IMG/VR virus record: IMGVR_UViG_3300021197_001928 | Span: 31,830 to 95,829 of that record | DNA from: a virus | DNA: 64,000 nucleotides | Strand: one strand, 5' to 3' | Shown here: piece after piece, positions 47,732-55,364 of the stretch | How the letters are laid out: the number at the start of each line of letters is the position of its first letter | Numbering within the stretch: position 1 is the first letter of the stretch | Translations under genes and position numbers: made by a program | The notes under the pieces: model-generated | Told to the model about the DNA's origin: nothing | Database searches by the model: none | Seen by the model: only the letters and a program-made list of their open reading frames with translations

Positions 47732-47989
47732 TTAATTTAGTAATTCATCCGTTACTGTAACCCTGCTCAGTAAATACTGTAGTAGTGATTCTAGTTCTGG
47801 TTGTTGCGACACAACCCATCCCAGAGTGCATACGCTGGCTACCTCTTTCATGGATAAACCCAAATGTCCCGCTTTCCTTGCGCCCATTATTAAATCATTA
47901 ATAAGTGCTTTTAATTCCATATTGTCAGGATCATTTTCTATTTTTTGCAATAATGCTTCCATTGTTGTAAAATCAAAATTCTTGTCCAT
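47732..47989 (-). CDS. Small helical protein, 85 residues, unknown
   Basis: Helical, mildly acidic; contains LSMKEVASVCTLGWVVSQ. Excellent ribosome site (AAGGAGGG, six bases before the ATG). Overlaps the nucleotidyltransferase gene by 17 bp and ends at a terminator. No family recognised. Confidence 0.7.
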   Translation of the reverse strand: MDKNFDFTTMEALLQKIENDPDNMELKALINDLIMGARKAGHLGLSMKEVASVCTLGWVVSQQPELESLLQYLLSRVTVTDELLN

Positions 47990-48416
47990 CGTATACCCTC
48001 CTTCCGTATTTTGCTTTACTTACCAAGGTTGAAGACGACTGAATCTTTCCTCCTCCAATATTCCAAAGCATTTGAATTCCTAGTTCTTTACATGTTTTCA
48101 TTTCCGGAGTATTGGTATCATAACGATCACCTCCGTTTGCGAAATAGTCTGGTTTCATTCTTTCTAGAGCAGCGCATACCGTACCATCCGAATCGTTAAC
48201 ATTCATTACTACTGATACGCCTTTGATACTTCCTGCTATAAAGGCTCTTTCTTCAAAGGTCATAAATTTATATCCCTTTTTTCTTACTAACCAGTCGTCT
48301 GAATTTAATATTACAATGACTTGGCCGTATTCTGCCGCCTCCCTGATCATTTGAACATGACCTTTATGAATCGGATCAAATCCGCCGCTTACGGCGATTG
48401 TTGGTATTCTTCTCAT
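47973..48416 (-). CDS. HldE-C/cytidylyltransferase-like nucleotidyltransferase
   Basis: 147 residues. SGGFDPIHKGH gives the HxGH site (H17, H20) of the nucleotidyltransferase superfamily. NSDDWLVRKKG, MTFEERAFIAGSI and ANGGDRYD match the adenylyltransferase half of HldE and glycerol-3-phosphate cytidylyltransferases; the C-terminal SSTLV segment is the second nucleotide motif. It could charge a sugar-1-phosphate, possibly the last step of the heptose-like route in the glycan island. Confidence 0.82.
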   Translation of the reverse strand: MRRIPTIAVSGGFDPIHKGHVQMIREAAEYGQVIVILNSDDWLVRKKGYKFMTFEERAFIAGSIKGVSVVMNVNDSDGTVCAALERMKPDYFANGGDRYDTNTPEMKTCKELGIQMLWNIGGGKIQSSSTLVSKAKYGRRVYDGQEF

Positions 48417-48418
48417 TT

Positions 48419-48919
48419 TTACTCCTTTAAAAATACTATCCAGTCTTTATGTATTGAAATGTTTCTGTTTAGATCCAAGAGGCCAACTCGTGGGGAATGA
48501 GGTCTTCGTAGTAATGGCATACGTGCTTCTTTGGGTGTTCTATTTCTCTTTTTAGAATTACATGCACCGCAAGAGGTTACAATATTTTCCCATGACTTTC
48601 CGCCACCCATTGACTTAGGTAAAACATGATCCATAGTCAGATCATCAAATTTAAACTTCTCTCCACAATATTGGCATTGGTTATCATCTCTCCAAAAAAT
48701 GTTCTTTCTGTTGCAAGATAAACGAAATGGAAATTTCCTAATATAATTATTTAAAACAATAACCGAGGGTATCAGCACCCCATCAATATTATTTGAAGAG
48801 ACCGCTTTGGCCCTACCTGAATAGCACATATTAAATGCCTTGTATCCAGTTATTATATCTAGAGGTTGCCATGCCGCATCTAGTTTTAGAGAATATGTTG
48901 TTAGCCATTCTTGTTCCAC
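48419..48919 (-). CDS. HNH endonuclease
   Basis: 166 residues. Zinc knuckles C82xxC85 and C117xxC120 flank the catalytic MDH (D97-H98) and N112, the standard HNH layout. It may be a homing-type or packaging-associated nuclease. Start codon is GTG with no clear ribosome site, so a later start is possible. No intron or interrupted gene is visible nearby. Confidence 0.85.
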   Translation of the reverse strand: MEQEWLTTYSLKLDAAWQPLDIITGYKAFNMCYSGRAKAVSSNNIDGVLIPSVIVLNNYIRKFPFRLSCNRKNIFWRDDNQCQYCGEKFKFDDLTMDHVLPKSMGGGKSWENIVTSCGACNSKKRNRTPKEARMPLLRRPHSPRVGLLDLNRNISIHKDWIVFLKE

Positions 48920-48927
48920 ATAATAAA

Positions 48928-49251
48928 TTAGTTTTTAATAATCAATTTTGCCGCTGCGCCTTCAGTTGGTAGTTTTTCTTTTGCCAATTCCGGTAATGAA
49001 AAGTTATCAATAAATGATTTCATCTCGTTACAGGCTCTTTTATAGTCTGGTTCAAATTCTACTGAGGTTTTGCCGCCATGTCCATGAATTGCATGAACTT
49101 CGCCTATATTGTCGTATATTGTGACAGATGGGTGCTCAGATAACCAAGTTACTGCTACTTTTCCATTATCAAAAACAAATCCTTGAGCCACCCTTCCGGT
49201 ACCACTAATACCGCTCTCGTCTTCTTCTCTCTTTAAATAAAATATTTTCAT
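48928..49251 (-). CDS. Small phage protein, 107 residues
   Basis: The N-terminal half (DESGISGTGRVAQGFVFDNGKVAVTW) is a beta-rich segment of a type I have seen in marine T4-like phages. No known function. GAGGG lies five bases before the ATG. Follows an SH3-like gene with a 2-bp gap. Confidence 0.65.
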   Translation of the reverse strand: MKIFYLKREEDESGISGTGRVAQGFVFDNGKVAVTWLSEHPSVTIYDNIGEVHAIHGHGGKTSVEFEPDYKRACNEMKSFIDNFSLPELAKEKLPTEGAAAKLIIKN

Positions 49252-49253
49252 TT

Positions 49254-49418
49254 TTAACCCTCATTGATCTTCTTTAAATACTTTTGTTTTTCAAAAATGA
49301 TCTTTGGTCTCTCATTCAATATCCATTTTACCACTATTGTTTCGCCCAGAACATGAACAACGGTCCCTGTTCCATATTGCGGTTTCCACTTTCTTGATAC
49401 TAAATCGCCGGGCTTCAT
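49254..49418 (-). CDS. Small SH3/KOW-like protein, 54 residues
   Basis: MKPGDLVSRKWKPQYGTGTV then a VVKWI strand: a one-domain SH3/KOW-like protein. Start set at ATG 49418, behind AAGGAG with good spacing, rather than an upstream TTG. Member of a family of such small genes in this window. Confidence 0.65.
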   Translation of the reverse strand: MKPGDLVSRKWKPQYGTGTVVHVLGETIVVKWILNERPKIIFEKQKYLKKINEG

Positions 49419-49505
49419 ATAACTCTCCTTTTTTAGAGATGGGGGAGAAATCATGAACACTAATATTAATATGGTTTAAAGTAAGCATTCACATGGCTCC
49501 CCTCA

Positions 49506-49880
49506 TCAAATCCAATCTAAATCTTTATTATCTTGTTTTTCTCTTTTTCTTCTTTCTAATTCTTTTTGCCTTTTTGCCTCTGCTTTAATATGTAGAAATT
49601 TTAAAACTTCAAAAACAGCATCTATCCAGCCTTCATCAGTTATTGGTATGCATTGGATCGTTGTTTTTTCCAATTCTACTGAAAGCAGTGGATCAAAAAA
49701 TATTGACTCTATTGTCACCTTTCTGTTGCTATAGTGTGCAGTCAATCCTGTTTCTTCGTTCACAAAAACATGTAAATCTTTAAGAAAAAGGTTGCATTCA
49801 AACATATTATAGCCATCCATATTGATACCATTTTTAATCAAACTAGCAATTGATTCGACTAATACTTTTCTACTAGTCAT
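49506..49880 (-). CDS. Unknown protein, 124 residues
   Basis: Mixed alpha/beta protein with a strongly charged C-terminal helix (KQKELERRKREKQDNKDLDW). Overlaps the phosphomannomutase stop by eight bases and is co-transcribed with it. The 87 bp between it and the next gene hold no clear promoter. Confidence 0.65.
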   Translation of the reverse strand: MTSRKVLVESIASLIKNGINMDGYNMFECNLFLKDLHVFVNEETGLTAHYSNRKVTIESIFFDPLLSVELEKTTIQCIPITDEGWIDAVFEVLKFLHIKAEAKRQKELERRKREKQDNKDLDWI

Positions 49881-50676
49881 TTTTAATCACCTTGGTAATT
49901 TCTTTAATTATCCCTGCTGTGTTTTCTGTATTTCTGGTCCAAAATGCTCTGCCTTCTTTATTTAAGAATTCATAAATCTCTTTGTCGTTCCCACCTTCTC
50001 CACATCGATCACCAACAAACCAACAGGTATAATCTTGAAAATGTTTGAGGGCGTATGTTTTATCCCATCCGTTTGGATAAATATCAAAGCTGGTTTCTCC
50101 TCCGAGAGCTACCATAACTTCTTTTGGGCATCTAAGATTAATCTTGTGTTTTATTTTATCCATTTCCCTTTGACGTAATGTCGGTGATATTGAATTATCA
50201 ATACCAACAAAAATCTTTCTTTGGTCGTTGTTTGCATTCCTACCAATAGGACACCAGTTAACAGTAGAGCCTCTATAGGATATAAAATGACCGGTTAATG
50301 GAAGTCGGTTGTCATAACACATCCCTTCTTGTTGAGCACATAAGATCATCATCAGTTGTCTGAAACAGGGAGTTCCTAAGTGCTTCTCCATATCCATTTC
50401 ATGGATCAGTTGGTATTCTTCACTGGAAGAAGAGGGAGGTAATAAATGTTTAGTACCATTGCATGGAAGCAAGTGAGTTTTATATCTTAGCTCTGAGAAT
50501 CTTATTAATAAATCCATTTGCTGGTTGACATAGTCTAAATCGCTACCAGTTAGAATTCCTATTTCAGCATAGCTAGAAAGATCTCTTAAAGGCTGTAATA
50601 GTCTTTTATCAAATTCTTCTCTAGGTTTAGTTAGTGTACCATCCATATCAAATAATACTATATGTTTCTTATTCAT
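49873..50676 (-). CDS. Eukaryotic-type phosphomannomutase (HAD family)
   Basis: 267 residues, the length of eukaryotic PMM. Catalytic D10xD12 (FDMDGTLT); ISYRGSTVNWCPIGR matches the PMM substrate loop; SFDIYPNGWDKTYAL and FVGDRCGEGGNDKEIY are the family's hallmark segments. PMM interconverts mannose 6- and 1-phosphate, feeding GDP-mannose. Bacteria normally use the unrelated ManB type. A nuclease or kinase role is excluded by the motifs. Driven by its own sigma70-type promoter. Likely an auxiliary sugar gene for the glycan island. Confidence 0.85.
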   Translation of the reverse strand: MNKKHIVLFDMDGTLTKPREEFDKRLLQPLRDLSSYAEIGILTGSDLDYVNQQMDLLIRFSELRYKTHLLPCNGTKHLLPPSSSSEEYQLIHEMDMEKHLGTPCFRQLMMILCAQQEGMCYDNRLPLTGHFISYRGSTVNWCPIGRNANNDQRKIFVGIDNSISPTLRQREMDKIKHKINLRCPKEVMVALGGETSFDIYPNGWDKTYALKHFQDYTCWFVGDRCGEGGNDKEIYEFLNKEGRAFWTRNTENTAGIIKEITKVIKND

Positions 50677-50811
50677 TATATTCCTATTAAAATAGTAATT
50701 TATATATATTATTAAAACATTATACTAATATTCATATTATAGTAGTAATTTAAATAATAATAATTAATTATATATTAATATAACATATATAGGATTATTT
50801 GTCAAGTAAAT
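50677..50811 (-). other. A+T-rich intergenic leader region
   Basis: 135 bp, almost only A and T, between the 122-residue gene and the phosphomannomutase gene. It contains one sigma70-type promoter and a roughly 95-nt untranslated leader. Several short TATAAT-like words occur but none has a matching -35 box. No terminator or hairpin stood out. Confidence 0.6.
50777..50805 (-). promoter_or_regulatory. Sigma70-type promoter of the phosphomannomutase unit
   Basis: Minus strand TTGACA (50800-50805), 17-bp spacer ending TGT, TATATT (50777-50782). The ATG is about 95 nt further on, an unusually long leader for this genome. Confidence 0.8.
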
Positions 50812-51180
50812 TTATTTAGTTTTATTTTCCAACATACCTTTTTCTCTGTAGAGTTCACCCTCCAGATAGTGTTTTACTTTAGCAATATAATCATTAGCAA
50901 GTGTAATTTTTAACTCAACCCATTCAGGAAGATTATCTTCATCAGATATCATTTGCATTAATTCTTCAGCATAATTTCTCATATGCATTAGTTGGGAACG
51001 AGACATACTTCCCTCGTTGTTATTATGGTTGTGCATCATATCAGGACAACCACATGGTTCATCATCCATAGCAATTCCAATTTCAGGAACATGTATTGTT
51101 TGAGCCATTGGATCTTCAATTGGTCCCCCGCATTCATTTAATTTGCTTTCATTTATAATTTTAACTTTAATCTTTTTCAT
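50812..51180 (-). CDS. Protein with 'LPEWV' helical domain, 122 residues
   Basis: Starts MKKIKVKIINESKLNE. A Cys/His-rich loop (CGCPDMMHNHNNN) is followed by a helical domain, SRSQLMHMRNYAEEL then NLPEWVELKITLANDYIAKVKHYLE, of a kind that recurs in marine T4-like phage proteins. The function is unknown. The start with Ile-Asn-Glu could be a cleavable leader. It precedes the promoter of the next unit. Confidence 0.65.
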   Translation of the reverse strand: MKKIKVKIINESKLNECGGPIEDPMAQTIHVPEIGIAMDDEPCGCPDMMHNHNNNEGSMSRSQLMHMRNYAEELMQMISDEDNLPEWVELKITLANDYIAKVKHYLEGELYREKGMLENKTK

Positions 51181-51192
51181 AATTTTGTTCCT

Positions 51193-51570
51193 TTATTTTA
51201 AAGAAATATGACCTCTTCCGCCAAATTGCATATTCCCGCTTGTGTCATCAGGTACTAGGTCAACTTTTTCGCCGGTATCAATTGATTTGCCCATTCTATA
51301 AATTTTGCCACCACTATGATTTACAAAAATTTCTATATCTTGGCCATCTTTATTGATAATAAACCGCATATATTCACCATCCTGTTCTTTTCTTATAGGA
51401 TGTGTTGACATACCACCGGGCTCATTAGGGTTATATAATAAAAGGTTCCTTGCATAGCTAATGAGATCTCTGCTGGTTCGGGGTCTTTTTTTGTAAGAAT
51501 TGAATCCCCTTCGCATCTCGCTAATTTCTTCCTTAATCATTTTCCGTAATAGTTCAGTTGTTATTTTCAT
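51193..51570 (-). CDS. Leader-peptide protein, 125 residues
   Basis: N-terminus MKITTELLRKMIKEEISEM belongs to the repeated 'LxxIIKEE' leader family. The rest is a basic linker and a beta-rich C-terminal domain with INKDGQDIEIFVNHSGGKIY. Predicted to be packaged in the head and cut after IKE or nearby; this is inference. CTATTTA lies 18 nt upstream and AGAGG before the ATG. Confidence 0.7.
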   Translation of the reverse strand: MKITTELLRKMIKEEISEMRRGFNSYKKRPRTSRDLISYARNLLLYNPNEPGGMSTHPIRKEQDGEYMRFIINKDGQDIEIFVNHSGGKIYRMGKSIDTGEKVDLVPDDTSGNMQFGGRGHISLK

Positions 51571-51587
51571 AATAAATCCTCTTGATA

Positions 51588-51965
51588 CTAAATAGGTTCC
51601 TCAAAGTTATCGAACTTCATTTCGGCTAAATCAATTTTAAATTTATGTATTTCTTTTCTTAATTCTCCGGGTCTAATTCCAAGAAAAGAGGCTGCATCGT
51701 CAAAAGTCCTCGTTGAAGAAAGAGCAAATTTGAGACACGCCTCTTTGACAATATATTTCATAGACCTAAAAACAGGAAAGTTATATAATTTATTATTTAT
51801 ATGAGAAGCTGCCAACTCTAATTTAAGCCCAATAATATCCTCCAGAGAAAGACTTTGGAGCATAACCTCAAAATCGTCAGTGATCTTTTTTTCACGCTTT
51901 AATTTATTTCTTAGAGAATACTTGTAGTTTTTGCCTTTATATTCTCTTAACTTTTTTTTCCACAT
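51588..51965 (-). CDS. Small protein with HTH-like C-terminus, 125 residues
   Basis: Basic N-terminus, helical middle, and a C-terminal segment TFDDAASFLGIRPGELRKEIHKF that resembles a Fis/NtrC-type helix-turn-helix. It could be a DNA-binding regulator. The ribosome site is weak (AAGAAAA). A plus-strand promoter-like site lies in the gap upstream of it. Confidence 0.65.
   Translation of the reverse strand: MWKKKLREYKGKNYKYSLRNKLKREKKITDDFEVMLQSLSLEDIIGLKLELAASHINNKLYNFPVFRSMKYIVKEACLKFALSSTRTFDDAASFLGIRPGELRKEIHKFKIDLAEMKFDNFEEPI
51589..51595 (-). promoter_or_regulatory. CTATTTA motif before the 125-residue leader gene
   Basis: Minus-strand CTATTTAG, 18 nt before the ATG at 51570, overlapping the stop of the upstream HTH-like gene. 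Confidence 0.5.
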
Positions 51966-51970
51966 TTTTC

Positions 51971-51999
51971 TTGACTATTGGTTAATAATATGTTATATT
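51971..51999 (+). promoter_or_regulatory. Plus-strand sigma70-like promoter, antisense to neighbours
   Basis: TTGACT (51971-51976), 17-bp spacer ending TGT, TATATT (51994-51999). It points into the 3' end of the 299-residue minus-strand gene; no plus-strand gene follows, so its product would be antisense RNA. One mismatch in the -35 box. Confidence 0.45.
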
Positions 52000-52002
52000 A
52001 TA

Positions 52003-52902
52003 TTATGCTGTTTGTTTTGCTTGGTCATATTCTGGTGTTGTTGGCTCATCCACAGATGTTTGAAGCTCATCTTCAAATTTATCGAAGTAAAGCTTTATAT
52101 TCGTGACAAGATAATCCAAAAAGATTTTTTTATCCTCTGGGTTAGCTAGTGAATCATATGCATCAAGGATATACTGTGAGATCTTGCGATAACAAGTATA
52201 TGCGTGGTTACGTCCTGTTTCGTCCATTCCTTCTAAGCCACCACCAAAGTCCTCTTCAGGGCTTGGCTCATCGTCATCCTCAACAGGTATTTTTTTGTCA
52301 TCGTCACCTTCGTCATCAATATCAATTTCTATATCAGCTTCTTCAAGTGCGCCCAAGTCAGCGTCTTCTTCATCATCCAAGCCTAGATCGACATCTTCTA
52401 CATCCATGTCTTTCCCTTCACCACCACCAGTTGGTTCAGAAAGTAAAGTGGAACTACCACCAGAACCGCCTTGTAAATATTGAGAATTCACAGTCTCAGG
52501 CTTAAGTGCATCTATAATAGCTTTAACAATGTGTGATCTGAACGATTTTCGTTGATTTTCGTCTGTTGTGAGTTTTTTATAATCAGTACGTAATGTTGGT
52601 ATAGATTTTTTAAGAACATCTTCCAAGGTATTAATACCGGTTGATCTATGTGGATGAGTATCAGATAAATCTCCCTCTTTGAGAAGGTCACGAATAATAA
52701 CCCTTAATTGATATTCTTGTTTAATTTGCTCACTCAATAAATTTTTTAGTTTTCTTCGAACGTGCTCTCTTAATATTTTTTCATCTTCTGTCATTTCGTC
52801 TTCCTTTTTAACGGCAACACCTTGAACTGCACCTGCACCCATCGCAGACATTTCAAGTAATTGTTCAATTGTTGTAATTTCAACGATTGTGTTTTGATCC
52901 AT
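52003..52902 (-). CDS. Acidic protein, 299 residues, possible scaffold or head-internal protein
   Basis: The N-terminal third contains QLRVIIRDLLKEGD, similar to the repeated leader motif but internal. The middle is extremely acidic, with long Asp/Glu runs and Gly-Ser linkers (about residues 150-225). The C-terminus is helical. Composition suits a scaffold, core or packaged protein. Start ATG overlaps the upstream TGA (TGATG); a GTG one codon earlier is possible. Confidence 0.7.
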   Translation of the reverse strand: MDQNTIVEITTIEQLLEMSAMGAGAVQGVAVKKEDEMTEDEKILREHVRRKLKNLLSEQIKQEYQLRVIIRDLLKEGDLSDTHPHRSTGINTLEDVLKKSIPTLRTDYKKLTTDENQRKSFRSHIVKAIIDALKPETVNSQYLQGGSGGSSTLLSEPTGGGEGKDMDVEDVDLGLDDEEDADLGALEEADIEIDIDDEGDDDKKIPVEDDDEPSPEEDFGGGLEGMDETGRNHAYTCYRKISQYILDAYDSLANPEDKKIFLDYLVTNIKLYFDKFEDELQTSVDEPTTPEYDQAKQTA

Positions 52903-53243
52903 CACTTTTTACCTTTTTTCTTGTTATCTAAATATGCCTGAAGGCCGGGATTTAATTTTCCTTTCTTTTTCTTGGGTTTGTCTTCACCTTCACCCTCTTC
53001 CTCACCAGTATTATCTTCACTATCACCTTCATTTTCTTTCATAGGTTTTTCATCTTTTTCGGTGTCGCCCTCTTCTTTATCCTTGGCAGCATCAGACATT
53101 GATTCCTCTTTGTCACCATCACCATCGATATCAGCAAAGTCAGGTTTCTTTTCTTCTTTAAGTTTTCCAAGATCCATTTTGAATCCCCACTTTCCGGTGA
53201 GAAGACCACCGATTTCTTTGTTTTTCCATTCTTTTAAAGACAT
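52902..53243 (-). CDS. Internal in-frame gene product, 113 residues, starting MSLKEW
   Basis: In-frame start at ATG 53243 within the protease-tail gene. AAAGGAG sits 11 bases before it, and CTATTTA at 53266-53272. It encodes MSLKEWKNKEIGGLLTGKWG followed by a charged tail ending PGLQAYLDNKKKGKK. Similar short MSLKEW-type proteins occur alone in other phages, as I recall. Expected to be made late, in higher amounts than the full-length form. Confidence 0.55.
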   Translation of the reverse strand: MSLKEWKNKEIGGLLTGKWGFKMDLGKLKEEKKPDFADIDGDGDKEESMSDAAKDKEEGDTEKDEKPMKENEGDSEDNTGEEEGEGEDKPKKKKGKLNPGLQAYLDNKKKGKK

Positions 53244-53696
53244 TTTTCTATTTCTCCTTTCGTTATAAATAGTATTTTCTTTCTCTTTTAGACTATCTTC
53301 CCAGTCTCTAAACAACATTGGGTCATTAGCCTCTTTTTCCATCTTTCTTAGATGTGGGTTTTTCTGTGCATATCCCTTACCAGAGTAACCTGAGTCTTCA
53401 AACTCACCATTCTCATTCTGGCTGTGATGCACCAATTCGTGCGCTATAGATCTTAGGATGTCCTTGGGGTGCCTGTTAGTTGCAAACACGTGAATTTCCA
53501 TAGTGTTGGGGTCGTAATGGCCTGTTTTGCCAAGAGTGTTACTAGCATTTCTCTTGTCATGGTTAAGAAAGATACTTGGGGGCTTTTCAAAGCCTAATCT
53601 TTGTTGAGCGAAATCACAAAGACTGTGTACTTCTTTTTCATATTCAACCGGAGATCCTGTTTTGTTGTTAATTTTAAAATTCATAATCGTCATCAT
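52902..53696 (-). CDS. HExxH protease domain joined to charged core-like tail
   Basis: 264 residues. Residues 1-150 carry a zinc protease motif, H86-E-L-V-H90, with a downstream Glu-rich helix (KMEKEANDPMLFRDWED) that may give the third ligand. From residue 152 the sequence changes to MSLKEWKNKEIGGLL and a Lys/Glu/Asp-rich tail. That Met is preceded by AAAGGAG and a CTATTTA motif, so a separate 113-residue product (52902-53243) is likely. The ATG used here is one of three close Met codons. Possible roles: prohead core plus protease; unproven. Confidence 0.75.
   Translation of the reverse strand: MMTIMNFKINNKTGSPVEYEKEVHSLCDFAQQRLGFEKPPSIFLNHDKRNASNTLGKTGHYDPNTMEIHVFATNRHPKDILRSIAHELVHHSQNENGEFEDSGYSGKGYAQKNPHLRKMEKEANDPMLFRDWEDSLKEKENTIYNERRNRKMSLKEWKNKEIGGLLTGKWGFKMDLGKLKEEKKPDFADIDGDGDKEESMSDAAKDKEEGDTEKDEKPMKENEGDSEDNTGEEEGEGEDKPKKKKGKLNPGLQAYLDNKKKGKK
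53266..53272 (-). promoter_or_regulatory. CTATTTA motif inside the protease-tail gene
   Basis: Minus-strand CTATTTATAAC, 22 nt before the internal ATG at 53243. Same orientation and spacing range as the intergenic copies. Confidence 0.5.
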
Positions 53697-54456
53697 CCTC
53701 TAAATTAATTCCGCTAAAATCCAGATCATCGTGACCGCCGAACATTTTTTCAAATTCATCCTTTTCTGGTTCCGGCGGCACCAATTCATCTTTACCGTAT
53801 CCTCTCATGTCAAGAACGGCACCAGCGACGTCGGTTGCACTTGAGGGGACACCTCTATTATGCACGATTTTTAATAGAGTTTCGTTTGTTATATTAGGGT
53901 GCTGTGCCGCAGACCCAACAAGCTGGAAATCGATTTTCTTTATTCCATGGTCAACTAAGCGGTCAAGTATTTCGGCTGTTGCACTAGGATTAGAGGCAAC
54001 ATTGCGCTTTGTCCGTTGGTGTTCCTTTTCCATTGATAAGGTATCGAGCATTTCTTTAGTCGAAGAAGAATTTAAAGCAAGGCTAGCACGTACTCTAAGT
54101 TTGTCGTTATCCAATAAATTTTGCAAAACATCCACTGGAGTTACCGGGTTTACGGCAACTTTCGCCAAGACATATGTATTTGCAGGTGGCGCCGTGGCAA
54201 AGATTCTCATTGCTTCGGGTGATTGCTTTATTGTTGGGTGTGCTATAACCATTCTTATAATTTTTGAGTTTTGACTCAAATCACTGTAGGAGACTGGCAC
54301 ACCCAGCATATCTGCTAGCTCAATTCCTTGAATCACAAAAGTTCCATCGTCTGATTTAAGCAATTGATCAAGTTTTGGCATTCCGGTACTCTCTCTGAGG
54401 GCTTTTGAGAGTTCTTCTTTTATTATTTGTTTTAATTGTTTTGTTGTTAATTTCAT
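53674..54456 (-). CDS. Leader-peptide protein with LRV-like repeats
   Basis: 260 residues. Leader MKLTTKQLKQIIKEEL, then about five units of the leucine-rich-variant type (NPVTPVDVLQNLLDND, VRASLALNSSSTKEML, NVASNPSATAEILDRL, AQHPNITNETLLKI), spaced roughly 24-30 residues. The C-terminal 45 residues are acidic. LRV/HEAT-like repeats are protein-binding scaffolds, so a packaged host-interacting protein is plausible. Overlaps the 191-residue gene by four bases. Confidence 0.75.
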   Translation of the reverse strand: MKLTTKQLKQIIKEELSKALRESTGMPKLDQLLKSDDGTFVIQGIELADMLGVPVSYSDLSQNSKIIRMVIAHPTIKQSPEAMRIFATAPPANTYVLAKVAVNPVTPVDVLQNLLDNDKLRVRASLALNSSSTKEMLDTLSMEKEHQRTKRNVASNPSATAEILDRLVDHGIKKIDFQLVGSAAQHPNITNETLLKIVHNRGVPSSATDVAGAVLDMRGYGKDELVPPEPEKDEFEKMFGGHDDLDFSGINLEDDDDYEF

Positions 54457-55028
54457 TGTTTATTTCCACTTAATATTGCGTCTTGTTCCTCTTTGGTAGT
54501 CTTTATTGCTTTGATTTTATCAAAGGTCATAACTGTCGGTTCCCCGCTGGCCCTGTATCCAAGTCTGTGGTATGTACCAACATAATTTTGTCTTATATCT
54601 TCGAAGAAATTATCCCACTGAAGGAAAGAATATTGGGGATGTTTGTGCTTTTTATGCATCCCCTCTGGGTCGTTCTGCCAGTCATATATTTTGTTTCCGG
54701 GGATATCCGCATAGAAGAGCCCACCATGACCAGAAGTAACCATTCCTTCGGTATTCTCAAGATCAACATACCAATAGGATCGCTTATATCCGCTAGCGTT
54801 AACATCCCGCATTGTATATCTTTGCTTACCAAACATTTCAGGGTCAACTACCATACTGTCTTGTTCAGAGTGCCCCCCTTTAGGAGTATAATGAAAAACT
54901 CTCAGCACACCGGGTGCATATAATCCGATGTAGTCACTTAGTTCTTTGGTACCTTCTGGTTCCTCGGATAGAACATTTTTGAGTTCTTCTTTTATTATTT
55001 GTTTTAACCGTTCTGTTGTCAATTTCAT
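54453..55028 (-). CDS. Leader-peptide protein, 191 residues
   Basis: Leader MKLTTERLKQIIKEEL, then a beta-rich domain (GVLRVFHYTPKGG, RSYWYVDLEN, YVGTYHRLGYRASGEP) of no named family. Start set at ATG 55028, which overlaps the upstream stop as ATGA; an in-frame ATG at 55049 would push the leader inside the protein. Predicted head-packaged by the leader. Confidence 0.72.
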   Translation of the reverse strand: MKLTTERLKQIIKEELKNVLSEEPEGTKELSDYIGLYAPGVLRVFHYTPKGGHSEQDSMVVDPEMFGKQRYTMRDVNASGYKRSYWYVDLENTEGMVTSGHGGLFYADIPGNKIYDWQNDPEGMHKKHKHPQYSFLQWDNFFEDIRQNYVGTYHRLGYRASGEPTVMTFDKIKAIKTTKEEQDAILSGNKQ

Positions 55029-55360
55029 ATCTTCATATCCTTTTTGCACTCTTCGTTATAATGTATAAACTCGACCACATTGCCATCCGGGTCTTTTACA
55101 TAACAACCAGTTGTACCGTCCCTATGTTGGACAACTTGCCCTAAATGTGAAGGCAAATCTCGATATTCACCAACATAAATACCTATGTGGGCATCACTAT
55201 AATGTTTTTTATCAATAAGAGCGAGTGTGACATTGCCCATAGCCATTCTTTTATACTTATAGTCTTCAAAAACTAACTCAGCACCACAGTTTTTTTCATA
55301 CCATTTCTGTGAGATTTCCAGATCTTCTACTAAAATTGCTATATGGTCTACTATTTTCAT
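55025..55360 (-). CDS. Glyoxalase/VOC-fold protein
   Basis: 111 residues. Two beta-alpha-beta-beta-beta units: MKIVDHIAILVEDLEISQKWYEKNCGAE and IGIYVGEYRD...GCYVKDPDGNVVEFIHY, the pattern of VOC metal enzymes (H7 and E105 as likely ligands). Could be a dioxygenase, isomerase or resistance-type protein; the substrate is unknown. ATG 55360 is used rather than an upstream TTG. Confidence 0.8.
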   Translation of the reverse strand: MKIVDHIAILVEDLEISQKWYEKNCGAELVFEDYKYKRMAMGNVTLALIDKKHYSDAHIGIYVGEYRDLPSHLGQVVQHRDGTTGCYVKDPDGNVVEFIHYNEECKKDMKI

Positions 55361-55364
55361 AATT

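Noticed and set aside
48419-48919. HNH gene as part of a group I intron or inserted in a broken gene
   Set aside because: Neighbouring genes are complete on both sides and no split coding sequence is visible.
52149-52505. Plus-strand frame rich in His/Gln opposite the acidic gene
   Set aside because: Composition is the mirror of the Asp/Glu codon runs on the minus strand; no ribosome site. The plus-strand promoter nearby is kept as an antisense-RNA idea only.
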